DNA of 17,439 nucleotides from Pseudomonadota bacterium (GCA_017613855.1 JAGACY010000102.1:1-17439), one strand, 5' to 3'. Positions 8,233 to 15,719 are shown, counted from the stretch's first letter. Program-made: numbers and translations. The notes: a model not told the origin generated them from the sequence alone.

Positions 8233-8260
8233 CTTATACACCATTTGAACCATACCACAA
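8233..8260 (-). promoter_or_regulatory. Weak candidate promoter for the DUF3137 gene
   Basis: On the minus strand a TATAAG -10 box (8233-8238, 5 of 6) lies 16 bases from TTGTGG (8255-8260, 3 of 6). It would give a leader of about 45 bases. Confidence 0.25.
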
Positions 8261-8350
8261 AAGACTACCTTGATAGCAATTCGGAATTCGGAATGATTGA
8301 GTCTTTCTCCTGATTATCTCTAAAGAAATTTAGTTATCAGGCGTTCTTTT

Positions 8351-8364
8351 AATGCGCAATGCGC
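8351..8364. repeat. Short heptad repeat AATGCGC x2
   Basis: Two exact AATGCGC units followed by a partial third (AAT). The unit is the reverse complement of the GCGCATT units at 15720-15740, so the same heptad family appears in two spacers in opposite orientation. Confidence 0.8.
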
Positions 8365-8429
8365 AATACCAAATGCATTCTCAAATGATCAGCAAGCACC
8401 GCTGGGTCGTTTCATTCACAGCCAATAAC

Positions 8430-8445
8430 CGGGGTGAGCCCCCCG
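8430..8445. other. Small GC-rich hairpin
   Basis: CGGGG and CCCCG pair around a 6-base loop. No T-run follows; role unknown. Confidence 0.35.
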
Positions 8446-8495
8446 AATGGGAATGGAAGAAATCGGAGAACTTTAGCAATTACCTTTAAACGCGC

Positions 8496-8524
8496 TTGCC
8501 TGTATGGCTGTGATCGGGTAAAAA
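8496..8524 (+). promoter_or_regulatory. Weak candidate promoter for the oxidoreductase gene
   Basis: TTGCCT (8496-8501) and TAAAAA (8519-8524) are 17 bases apart, each 4 of 6 to consensus. If real, it would give a leader of about 145 bases that contains both hairpins. Confidence 0.3.
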
Positions 8525-8552
8525 ATGCGATTACGCCAGCGGCGTATTGCAT
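8525..8552. other. Leader hairpin 1
   Basis: TACGCC-AGC-GGCGTA (8532-8546) forms a tight stem, extended by ATGC (8525-8528) pairing with GCAT (8549-8552) across a small internal loop. Confidence 0.5.
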
Positions 8553-8603
8553 GCATTATCGAGGGTTGCGGGCCGTATCGCGCAGCGAAAGGCACGCAGC
8601 GCA

Positions 8604-8643
8604 GGCGTATGGTTTTGAGGGAAACGCCCGAAAAACCATAGCC
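8604..8643. other. Leader hairpin 2, strong
   Basis: TATGGTTTT (8608-8616) pairs with AAAACCATA (8632-8640), extended by GGC (8604-8606) with GCC (8641-8643) and by an inner GGG/CCC (8619-8621 with 8627-8629). It ends 33 bases before the start codon. The ribosome-binding site AGGAG (8667-8671) can also pair with ACTCC (8661-8665), so translation control is conceivable. I do not recognise a known riboswitch. Confidence 0.55.
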
Positions 8644-8675
8644 GCGCGCCCCGTAAAAAAACTCCCAGGAGTCCC

Positions 8676-9947
8676 ATGAACACATACGATATTGTGATTG
8701 TCGGCGGTGGTCCCGCAGGACTGGCAGCAGCAGTCGCGGCCAGAGATGCCGGCTGCGAACACATCCTCATTCTGGAACGCGATTCAGAGCTGGGAGGCAT
8801 TCTGAATCAGTGCATTCACAACGGTTTTGGCCTGCATACCTTTAAAGAGGAACTGACAGGCCCCGAATATGCTGCACGCTTTATTGAACAGGTCATGGCC
8901 AGAAAGATTGAGTACAAACTCAATACCATGGTTCTGGACATTGCCCCGGATCGCACAGTGACGGCGATGAACCGCAATGATGGTGTGATGCAGATTCAGG
9001 CAAAAGCTGTGATTCTGGCCATGGGATGCCGGGAACGTCCACGCGGCGCCCTCAATATCCCCGGATTTCGGCCGGCCGGGATTTTTTCGGCGGGAACGGC
9101 ACAGCGCCTGGTCAATATCGAAGGCTACATGCCCGGCAGGCGCATCGTGATTTTGGGAAGCGGCGACATTGGACTCATCATGGCGCGCCGCATGACACTC
9201 GAAGGTGCCAAAGTCTTATGCGTGGCCGAACTGATGCCTTTCTCGGGCGGTCTCAAACGCAATATTGTGCAATGCCTCAATGACTTCAATATCCCGTTGC
9301 TGCTGTCCCATACAGTTGTCGATATTCGTGGCAAAGAACGTGTCGAAGGCATGACGATTGCCGAAGTAGACAGCAAATTCAAACCAATTCCGGGAACTGA
9401 AGTCGATTACGAGTGCGATACCCTGATGCTCTCGACGGGTCTGATTCCCGAAAATGAGCTCTCACGCAATGTGGGCATTGACATCAACCCGGTGACGAGC
9501 GGTCCCTTTGTCTCCGAGAACTTCGAGACGAGCATGCCTGGCATTTTCGCATGCGGCAATGTTCTGCACGTACACGACCTCGTCGATTACGTATCTGAAG
9601 AAGCCAGCCGTACCGGCCAGAGTGCTGCCGCTTTCGTCCTAGCATCCGGTATTTCCGATGCATCAAACGATAAATGCGTGACAATTGCAGCCAAAAACGG
9701 CGTCCGATACACCGTACCCACGACGATCCATGTCGATCGCATGCCCGAAAAACTCACCGTGCGATTCCGCGTTGCCAATGTCTATAAAGATCAATTCATC
9801 GACGTCCATATTGGCGAGACGCGCATATCACATCAGAAAAAGCGCATCATGTCCCCGGGAGAAATGGAACAGGTCATTCTGAAGAAAGAGCTGCTCCGGG
9901 ATTATCCGGATGCCGGCGAGATCGTGATATCAATTAGTAATGAATAA
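8676..9947 (+). CDS. FAD/NAD(P)-dependent pyridine nucleotide-disulphide-type oxidoreductase
   Basis: The 423-residue protein starts with a FAD Rossmann motif 'VIVGGGPAGLAAAV' (7-20), with Glu34 at the ribose position ('LILERD'). A conserved 'GGILNQCIHNGFGLHTF' block (40-56) follows, typical of this subfamily. 'VILAMGCRERPR' (112-123) is the ATG-like motif, 'VILGSGDIGLIMAR' (158-171) is the second Rossmann motif for NAD(P), and 'GIFACGNVLHVHDLVDYVSEEA' (289-310) is the FAD C-terminal motif. There is no thioredoxin-reductase CxxC. The family (COG0446-like) is usually encoded with a GlpA/LhgO-like dehydrogenase and a DUF1667 protein and is thought to pass electrons from glycerol 3-phosphate or a similar hydroxy acid. 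Only DUF1667 is found here. The start is fixed by AGGAG 4 bases before ATG. The stop codon TAA is inside a heptad repeat. Confidence 0.9.
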   Translation: MNTYDIVIVGGGPAGLAAAVAARDAGCEHILILERDSELGGILNQCIHNGFGLHTFKEELTGPEYAARFIEQVMARKIEYKLNTMVLDIAPDRTVTAMNRNDGVMQIQAKAVILAMGCRERPRGALNIPGFRPAGIFSAGTAQRLVNIEGYMPGRRIVILGSGDIGLIMARRMTLEGAKVLCVAELMPFSGGLKRNIVQCLNDFNIPLLLSHTVVDIRGKERVEGMTIAEVDSKFKPIPGTEVDYECDTLMLSTGLIPENELSRNVGIDINPVTSGPFVSENFETSMPGIFACGNVLHVHDLVDYVSEEASRTGQSAAAFVLASGISDASNDKCVTIAAKNGVRYTVPTTIHVDRMPEKLTVRFRVANVYKDQFIDVHIGETRISHQKKRIMSPGEMEQVILKKELLRDYPDAGEIVISISNE

Positions 9948-9973
9948 TTGATAATGAATAATTGATAATTGAA
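9939..9973. repeat. Heptad array AATGAAT/AATTGAT, 5 units
   Basis: AATGAAT, AATTGAT, AATGAAT, AATTGAT, AATTGAA in perfect 7-base phase, so a 14-base unit occurs twice exactly. The array begins inside the last two sense codons (Asn-Glu) of the oxidoreductase gene and includes its TAA. Confidence 0.9.
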
Positions 9974-10030
9974 ATGAGTATGCTCAGGAGAATTCTAAAG
10001 AATGAAGGGGATTTGTTTTATCAGGGTTAT

Positions 10031-10058
10031 GAATAGTGAATAGTGAATAGTGAATAAC
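10031..10058. repeat. Heptad array GAATAGT, 4 units
   Basis: Three exact GAATAGT units and a variant GAATAAC. The variant unit is the same as the one at 15763-15776. Confidence 0.9.
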
Positions 10059-10088
10059 GAAGGCAGCCCGCAGGGGCGGAACAATTTA

Positions 10089-10118
10089 GCCGTGGGTAAG
10101 CGAAGCGTAACCCACGGC
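10089..10118. repeat. Palindrome GCCGTGGGT ... ACCCACGGC
   Basis: Nine perfect base pairs around a 12-base loop rich in GCGAAGCG. The right arm is also the first unit of the 18-base tandem repeat, so the hairpin and the array form one composite element between the oxidoreductase and DUF1667 genes. Confidence 0.85.
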
Positions 10119-10178
10119 GCATGCGCAACCCACGGCACAGGCGCAACCCACGAATCTCAGACGTAACCCACGGACGAG
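10105..10178. repeat. 18-base imperfect tandem repeat, 4 units
   Basis: Units start at 10105, 10123, 10141 and 10160 and share the core G(C/A)(C/G)(T/C)AACCCACG. The spacing is 18, 18 and 19. The last unit runs into the GAGGA ribosome-binding site (10176-10180) of the DUF1667 gene. Confidence 0.85.
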
Positions 10179-10192
10179 GAATACTCAAACCC

Positions 10193-10579
10193 ATGAAAAC
10201 CATCAATCTCACCTGCATCGGGTGCCCCATGGGGTGCCAGCTCACGGTCACACTCAAAGATGGCGCCGTCACCAGCGTCACCGGCAATCACTGCAAAATT
10301 GGCGACAATTATGCCCGCAAGGAGGTTGTCTCCCCAACGCGCATCGTGACGAGTACCGTGGCCGTTCTGCCCAATAAAAATGATGTTCCCGAAGAAGGCA
10401 AACACTACAGCAGAATTTCGGTCAAAACAGCATCGGATATCCCCAAATCGAAAATCATGGATGTCATGGCAGAAATCAAAAAGACCTATGCCCAGGCACC
10501 TATTCAAATCGGAGATGTCATTCTCCCGAATGTTGCAGGCACCGGCGTCGATGTCATTGCAACCAAGGGTCATCTTTAA
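10193..10579 (+). CDS. DUF1667 protein with CxxCPxGC motif
   Basis: The 128-residue protein starts MKTINLTCIGCPMGCQLTV. Cys8, Cys11 and Cys15 form CxxCPxGC, and Cys34 in 'GNHCKIGDNYARKEV' is the fourth conserved Cys; 'SPTRIVTSTVAV' (47-58) is the other family block. Four Cys suggest metal or Fe-S binding. The length is normal for DUF1667 (COG3862). The family travels with FAD oxidoreductases like the gene upstream, as a likely small subunit of a dehydrogenase complex. The start at 10193 has GAGGA 12 bases upstream; an earlier ATG at 10121 would translate the tandem repeat and is unlikely. The gene is 245 bases from its partner, unusually far, because repeats lie between them. Confidence 0.9.
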   Translation: MKTINLTCIGCPMGCQLTVTLKDGAVTSVTGNHCKIGDNYARKEVVSPTRIVTSTVAVLPNKNDVPEEGKHYSRISVKTASDIPKSKIMDVMAEIKKTYAQAPIQIGDVILPNVAGTGVDVIATKGHL

Positions 10580-10656
10580 CCCGCGGGAACCAAAACCAAG
10601 CGAGCGTAGGGGCGACCCAATGTGGTCGCCCCAGAGCGTGCCATACCCGCGGGAAC
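10580..10656. repeat. REP-like element between convergent genes
   Basis: GTAG (10606-10609) directly precedes a perfect palindrome: GGGCGACC (10610-10617), a 6-base loop CAATGT, GGTCGCCC (10624-10631); the stem is 9 pairs if the last G of GTAG is counted. It is flanked by two exact copies of CCCGCGGGAAC (10580-10590 and 10646-10656), each holding its own 8-base palindrome. A GTAG/GGAG head on a short hairpin is the hallmark of REP sequences handled by RAYT (REP-associated Y1) transposases. The first copy directly follows the DUF1667 stop, and the FadL stop is 9 bases from the second, so the element could also end transcription from both sides. Confidence 0.8.
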
Positions 10657-10665
10657 AAAATCCCA

Positions 10666-12036
10666 TCAATGGAACGTCAGGTTCGCGCCCAGCCCGATGA
10701 AATCGTAGAATAGCTTGTATTTGCCGTTATTCGTGGCCACGGCTTTTTCGGGATAGACCAGATTATACTGGACATACTGACCATTGGTGACCGTCTTCGT
10801 CAACTGATGGACATGCGCAAACGCAAAGTCTATGCGGGCAAATGCAATTGTATAGGAAAGGCCGATGGTCGGCGCAATTTTATGGTTGTCATAGAGGAAA
10901 GAGGAAAAGTACTCATCCTTGGCCGCCCCGGATTCATACATCAAGCCGGCACGCAAAGTGAGCTGATCGGGCAGGACATTCCAGTCCGACCCGACAGAAA
11001 AGCCAAAGGTGTCTTTCATGTTTCTGGGAATGACAAAATTGCCGACATGGACATCATCGACGAGCGCATTGTGAATGAGCCATGCATCGTGCGGATAGAT
11101 GTTAATCGATTTTTGACGGCTCCATGCGGAATACCAGGCATCGAGCTCGATATCGAAGACATCCCCATGGCGGTAGCGCAGCCCGAAACGAAGTTCCCAG
11201 GGCAAAGACAGCGACAAATCCATCTTTGAGCCCTTCAGTTCTGAACGCTCATAGACATAGTGATTGGGCAAAGCACCTTTAAAGGAGCCATTGCTCGATT
11301 GGATGTCCGTAAACAGCTGAAAAGAAGCACCGAGTTCGAACCCGTCGACAGGCTCCGCCCAGACGCCGAAATTGGCACTCGGCGAGAAATAATCGGCAGC
11401 ATTCACCGTAATGACGCTGTCCATATCGGGGTCTTCGGGAGAAGCCAGCACGCCGAAATACGTGCTCGAAATCCCGGTTCCCTTAAACACAAATGTCACA
11501 TTCTGAATACCGGCACCAATCGAGAAGCGTGGATGCGGCCGCCATGCAAAGGCAATTTCAGTTGTAAATGCAATCGTATTGGCGAAATCGACGATGACAT
11601 AGCGCTGCGGACCGTTTGCAGGCAGACGCAGCGGGGCCGAAACCGGCGGGAAAAGGCCGACGCCGAGCCCAAACTGGTCGGAACCAAAATCGGTCGTAAA
11701 CAACACTTGTGGAATCGTAATTCCGGGCGCCTCGTTGGTCACTTTTTTATAAGTCGTCGTATCGCCATTGAGCTCGGTCTGTGGTGCGCGCTGATACTCG
11801 AACTGCAGCATGGCCCATGTCAAATCGACAAGTAACTGATGACCATCGGTATTCGCAATCAACGCAGGATTGTAATGGATGGCATTCGGATCGCGCGTTG
11901 CAACGACGCCAGCGCCTGCACGTCCGGTATTGACCACGCCTCCCAGCGGAATAAAAAGCCCGCCGGCATCGGCTTCTGCGGTGTAGCCCAACGAAATCAG
12001 AGCAATCAACAACGATGTATAAAATGCTTTTTTCAT
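10666..12036 (-). CDS. FadL/TodX-family outer-membrane channel (OMPP1)
   Basis: The 456-residue protein starts MKKAFYTSLLIALISLGYTA with cleavage near ADA (residue 24). The mature N-terminus, 'GGLFIPLGGVVNTGRAGAGVVATRDPNAIHYNPALI' (25-60), has the FadL pattern: Gly-rich plug start, 'GRAGAG', and a conserved Asn-Pro-Ala at 56-58. The rest is alternating beta-barrel sequence ending 'DFIGLGANLTFH'. Known members pass long-chain fatty acids or other hydrophobic molecules across the outer membrane. I chose the ATG at 12036, which opens the signal peptide; it has no clear ribosome-binding site, and a TATGAT box lies just upstream, so the leader may be very short. A start at 12075 would add 13 hydrophilic residues. 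It lies 130 bases downstream of the lipoprotein gene on the same strand. Confidence 0.9.
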   Translation of the reverse strand: MKKAFYTSLLIALISLGYTAEADAGGLFIPLGGVVNTGRAGAGVVATRDPNAIHYNPALIANTDGHQLLVDLTWAMLQFEYQRAPQTELNGDTTTYKKVTNEAPGITIPQVLFTTDFGSDQFGLGVGLFPPVSAPLRLPANGPQRYVIVDFANTIAFTTEIAFAWRPHPRFSIGAGIQNVTFVFKGTGISSTYFGVLASPEDPDMDSVITVNAADYFSPSANFGVWAEPVDGFELGASFQLFTDIQSSNGSFKGALPNHYVYERSELKGSKMDLSLSLPWELRFGLRYRHGDVFDIELDAWYSAWSRQKSINIYPHDAWLIHNALVDDVHVGNFVIPRNMKDTFGFSVGSDWNVLPDQLTLRAGLMYESGAAKDEYFSSFLYDNHKIAPTIGLSYTIAFARIDFAFAHVHQLTKTVTNGQYVQYNLVYPEKAVATNNGKYKLFYDFIGLGANLTFH

Positions 12037-12095
12037 ATTTTTATCATATTTGCGCGTGCTATCTGCGATACGCACTGCGCGCCCGGCTCATCGTT

Positions 12096-12111
12096 CCGTT
12101 CATTCGAACGG
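12096..12111. other. Small hairpin between lipoprotein and FadL genes
   Basis: CCGTTC and GAACGG (6 base pairs) pair around an ATTC loop. No T-run follows on the minus strand; termination is uncertain and the two genes may be cotranscribed. Confidence 0.35.
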
Positions 12112-12166
12112 CCCGATTACGCCGTGCATCATTGATTATCATTCAACCCCGGGAAACAGCCATATC

Positions 12167-15100
12167 TTAGAACTCAATCAGCCAATGGGCATCTTCAGGT
12201 TTCCAGTCTGCGGGACGTCTGTCATTGCCCCAGATGGTAAAGTCGATAACCTGATAGATGCGCTCAACGCCGCGATCATCATCGACAAAGAGATCATGCG
12301 CGAAATCGAGCAAGACCTTCGTATCCGCCGAGTTTCGGCGCACCGGCGATCCCGGTGTGACTCTGAACAAATCCTCGCCGACATCCAAAAGTCTGAACAA
12401 ATTGGATCGATCGCGTGTATCCGTCTCGAAAAGCCTGTAAAAAACATGATTAAATGCATGCGTAGGATCGCACGTATTGAAAGCATTGACACAGGTTAAG
12501 AGCGTCAGGACGAACGAAAGTTCCGAAAATCCTTCGGTAGTCCAAACGCGATCCGGGTCAATCGGCGAAGCAATCACATGCCCCATGGCATTGAGGAATT
12601 TTTGCTCCAAAAGCCAGTCGGACAACAAATAACCGGCACCCGTCAGATGCGTCGGCACTTCATTTCCCGATTCCATCAGGTGAAGAACGAGACGGCGGAA
12701 CCGCACCAGCCCCGATTCAGGTAAGCCATTTTCGTCCAAATGGTAGCGTGCATCCAGCTCATCAAAAAGCTGATAGTAAGCATAGAGCAAGCGTCCCGAC
12801 AGTAAATCCTGTACCCCGGGTATCGCGTCTTCCCGAATCCATTTCGAACGCTTGCCCTCTTTGGTTTTGTCCACAAAAATCTGATGCAGCAGCGAAACAA
12901 TATCCGCCACGACCTGAGCACCGGCTGGTTTTTCAAAATCGATGCTGCCATCAGAGGCTTTTACCGTCTGAATGGTAATTCTCGAAATCCCATCAAACGC
13001 GTATTCGAATTTATCCTCGATATCTTCATGTTCATCAAAGAAATCAATGAGATCGCGTATCAAATCGATGTACATGTAAACCGGCGAAAGTGGAGCAATA
13101 ATATTGCCCTGCGGGTCTTTGCTGTATTCCAGTCCCTTGATATTCTTTAATTCCTTATTGGGACGGAACAGATATTGGACAAATTCTTCAAATCGATGGG
13201 TCAGCTTGGAACCATCGGCCAGTGTGACTTCGAGCAGCGCATCTCCAAATGCCCCGACATCCGCAACAATATCCGTCTTTTCCAAAGCTTTGACGAGCAT
13301 GGGTTCCATGCTCCTGAAATCCATTGGATAGATATCGAGGGGTTTTCCGTTGACATCCTTATAGATATCCCCCTTGGAAGGATAATATTCGAAGATTGTG
13401 GCTACAATCCGCGCAAATATGGCTGTTTTGCCATGATCATTAAAGACTTTGACGACCGGATACAGCGCGTCGACAAGACCAGATGCTTCAATCGCAAAAA
13501 GAACATCGGCATTTGCCTCCAGGCAGCTGAACCCCGAACGGCATGTGGCGATATTCAAATCGATCTGATAATTCTCTGTCTTGGACGATAGTGTCGGCAT
13601 ATTGAACATGCGCGTCACTTCGGCTGTGGTCGGATTGACCGAGAGTTTAAGATCAAAGAAATTATCGACAATCTGAGTCAGCAGTTTGACAACCGTCGTA
13701 CCATCATCCCCGATTAATGCTGCCAGTTTTATAAAAGTCTCGCTCAAATGGTCGACGAGCTTGAGGTCTTCTGTGTAGGTCAGCAGGTAGGATTCTGCAA
13801 GATTATCAAACGAAATCAACGTTCCGAGCGCGGATGCCGCCGAACTCAGATCGACATCCTGCACAGCAAAATAGGTGGCATGAACATCGTAGGGGGTCGC
13901 CGATGTTTCCCACATGAGGTTCGTAATGCGCTGAAACAGTGAGCGGTTCTCGAGTGTTTCGGGCGCATTGTGGTCGGCCTTTTTATTGCCGATAAGCACA
14001 TCTTTAGGGCACTTGCGGATGCATTGCATGCGGTCCAGCGTACCGACTTTATATTTTTCATCACACTTCTGAAAACAAACCTCGTATTTGCTGTTCTTTT
14101 CGTATTTGATAAAGGATTTTCGCTGAGTCGCGAGTTCTGCCAGGATGGGGGCAATGTGAGCAGCAAGCGGATCATCAATCGCCATCAGCAGATCGTTCAG
14201 CAGCCCGGGTTCATCCACAATCATGCGAAGATCCGGAATCAGACGATCGATCAGATTGTTGTCGGGCGAAAAATTGGATGGCGTATCCTTGACGACATCG
14301 ATAATGATATCGAGATCGTAAAACAAACGAGCGACCACATCGCGATGTTTTTCCAATACCTGTACGATGGCTTCGAGATTCGGGCCAACCGAATCATCAT
14401 CAATCGTAGTAAAAACGGCAGCCAAAAACTGAGCCGGAATCGAATCCCGGGCAAATCCCGTATAGGTGCCGCTTTCATCGGTATAGGTCTGGGGTTCACC
14501 GAGCATGGGTTTAAGAGCCCGCAATGCCTCATCGAGCGTGTCATCCAACAGGATGGCATCCCCCTCGCGCATAAAATACCCAAGCATCGTCTGCTGAAGG
14601 TCGATCAATTCAAAGACTGGTTTGCCTTCATATTGTATACCGGCATCGGTAAGCGCAAATCCCGGTGCAGAACCGGTCATCTCAAAAGGCGCAATGAGTG
14701 CGCCCGATGGCGTCATGTAAAATCCCATGTCGTCCATCGTCCCCGCGACAGACGCCATTTCCGGCAATACTTTGGGATGCCCATAACCGTCCAGAGCTGC
14801 TGCCCACTGCGGCTCGTAAGAAATCGCCGGTGCATACAGTTTGTTCGGCTTTAAAAGCATCTCTACAGCACGACGCACAAATCGGTTCTCATCCGCATCA
14901 TATTCGAGGTCAGCAGCTGCAATCGAAATCTCTTTTAAAAACTGATTGGTCGCGTTGCGCTCCCCACTGGCATTGCTCAAAAGAAGACTCAGCAATTCAT
15001 CCGTGACGGTTGCAAGCTTAACTTCGTCATAGCCAAAGAGATGCCCAAGGGGATTGGCCTTTCCTGGTTTTGCCAGAAGTGTCGGGGACTCACTCAGCCA

Positions 15101-15517
15101 CGTTATGGCATTGACGGCATCCGCATTCTGACGCAGTTCATCCAGCACGACTGCAACTTTCCGCAGCGTGCCCGGATAAAGCAGATTCTCGTAAAGCGGC
15201 ACAATATTGATGAAAACCTGGTTCAGCGTATCGTATTCTTCAGCAACAATCGATGTATCAACGGCATCAATAAAATTGTCCCGATGTGATCGGAATGTTG
15301 ACAAGAAAACATCACTGCTATGCTCTTTTGAATGCACAGAATTATCATAAACAATATTGTATAGTTCTGTGCCAAATGTGCCGTAATTCCGAACTTCACG
15401 TTCAGGCGTAATGTCATCGAGACATCCCTGACTCACCAGACCTGCTGAAAGGCATACAGCTGTCAACAGAGCACATGAAAGTCGTTTTTTTTGACGCTTT
15501 TTGTAATTAAATTTCAT
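12167..15517 (-). CDS. Very large lipoprotein (1,116 residues) of unknown function
   Basis: From the ATG at 15517 the protein begins MKFNYKKRQKKRLSCALLTA, a strongly basic start and hydrophobic core ending in LVSQGC, so Cys32 is the probable lipidation site; Leu at +2 would send it to the outer membrane. The lipobox is non-standard (Ser at -3, Gln at -2). The rest is largely helical with many Leu/Asp-rich helices and no known domain I recognise. At residues 481-503 there is CX3C-X13-CX3C ('CFQKCDEKYK...MQCIRKC'), a twin CX3C helical-hairpin motif that would form two disulfides. No good ribosome-binding site was found; the ATG at 15562 would put 15 residues before the signal. The following same-strand FadL gene suggests an outer-membrane role. 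A 294-residue open frame on the opposite strand (13970-14854) is a shadow. Confidence 0.85.
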   Translation of the reverse strand: MKFNYKKRQKKRLSCALLTAVCLSAGLVSQGCLDDITPEREVRNYGTFGTELYNIVYDNSVHSKEHSSDVFLSTFRSHRDNFIDAVDTSIVAEEYDTLNQVFINIVPLYENLLYPGTLRKVAVVLDELRQNADAVNAITWLSESPTLLAKPGKANPLGHLFGYDEVKLATVTDELLSLLLSNASGERNATNQFLKEISIAAADLEYDADENRFVRRAVEMLLKPNKLYAPAISYEPQWAAALDGYGHPKVLPEMASVAGTMDDMGFYMTPSGALIAPFEMTGSAPGFALTDAGIQYEGKPVFELIDLQQTMLGYFMREGDAILLDDTLDEALRALKPMLGEPQTYTDESGTYTGFARDSIPAQFLAAVFTTIDDDSVGPNLEAIVQVLEKHRDVVARLFYDLDIIIDVVKDTPSNFSPDNNLIDRLIPDLRMIVDEPGLLNDLLMAIDDPLAAHIAPILAELATQRKSFIKYEKNSKYEVCFQKCDEKYKVGTLDRMQCIRKCPKDVLIGNKKADHNAPETLENRSLFQRITNLMWETSATPYDVHATYFAVQDVDLSSAASALGTLISFDNLAESYLLTYTEDLKLVDHLSETFIKLAALIGDDGTTVVKLLTQIVDNFFDLKLSVNPTTAEVTRMFNMPTLSSKTENYQIDLNIATCRSGFSCLEANADVLFAIEASGLVDALYPVVKVFNDHGKTAIFARIVATIFEYYPSKGDIYKDVNGKPLDIYPMDFRSMEPMLVKALEKTDIVADVGAFGDALLEVTLADGSKLTHRFEEFVQYLFRPNKELKNIKGLEYSKDPQGNIIAPLSPVYMYIDLIRDLIDFFDEHEDIEDKFEYAFDGISRITIQTVKASDGSIDFEKPAGAQVVADIVSLLHQIFVDKTKEGKRSKWIREDAIPGVQDLLSGRLLYAYYQLFDELDARYHLDENGLPESGLVRFRRLVLHLMESGNEVPTHLTGAGYLLSDWLLEQKFLNAMGHVIASPIDPDRVWTTEGFSELSFVLTLLTCVNAFNTCDPTHAFNHVFYRLFETDTRDRSNLFRLLDVGEDLFRVTPGSPVRRNSADTKVLLDFAHDLFVDDDRGVERIYQVIDFTIWGNDRRPADWKPEDAHWLIEF

Positions 15518-15719
15518 CGGTTTTACAAAATACAAAATATTCGTTTTAACACATTGCGTCATTAAAAATAATATTCCGGACGCACTTCACTTTGCCCTTA
15601 TTTTCAGAATAAATCAAGCATTAATTCCAGTGGCGTTGTTGTACGAGAGTGGTTGTTTTTGCAATTCAGATCAAGAACCACGAATCTTTAGCAATAACCA
15701 TGAGAACCCCCTAATAATT

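Larger units (their letters stand above)
8181..8675. other. 495-base divergent intergenic region, no gene
   Basis: I see no believable gene here. Contents from left to right: a weak minus-strand promoter (8233-8260), a wide inverted repeat (AAAGACT...AGTCTTT, about 8260-8306), a two-unit AATGCGC heptad (8351-8364), a small GC hairpin (8430-8445), a weak plus-strand promoter (8496-8524), and two stronger hairpins (8525-8552, 8604-8643) leading into the oxidoreductase gene. Confidence 0.7.

Noticed and set aside
8434..8679. An 81-codon frame in the oxidoreductase leader
   Set aside because: It reads through both hairpins, overlaps the true start codon and has repeat-like, Arg/Ala-rich composition; most likely noncoding.
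10105..10178. Possible CRISPR or iteron origin array
   Set aside because: The units touch each other without unique spacers, and no replication initiator gene is near.
10157..10669. A 170-codon minus-strand frame opposite DUF1667
   Set aside because: It is antisense to a protein with four conserved Cys and passes through the REP-like element and the tandem repeat.
11260..11835. A 191-codon plus-strand frame opposite the FadL gene
   Set aside because: It is a shadow of a recognisable outer-membrane protein and shows no domain.
13970..14854. A 294-codon open frame on the plus strand inside the giant lipoprotein gene
   Set aside because: It is antisense to a gene with a clear signal peptide and lipobox. 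Its own product has no domain, no ribosome-binding site and a composition typical of a shadow frame.
15518..15660. Sigma-70 promoter for the lipoprotein gene
   Set aside because: Several TTGATT-like and TATTAT-like hexamers exist, but none pair with good spacing.
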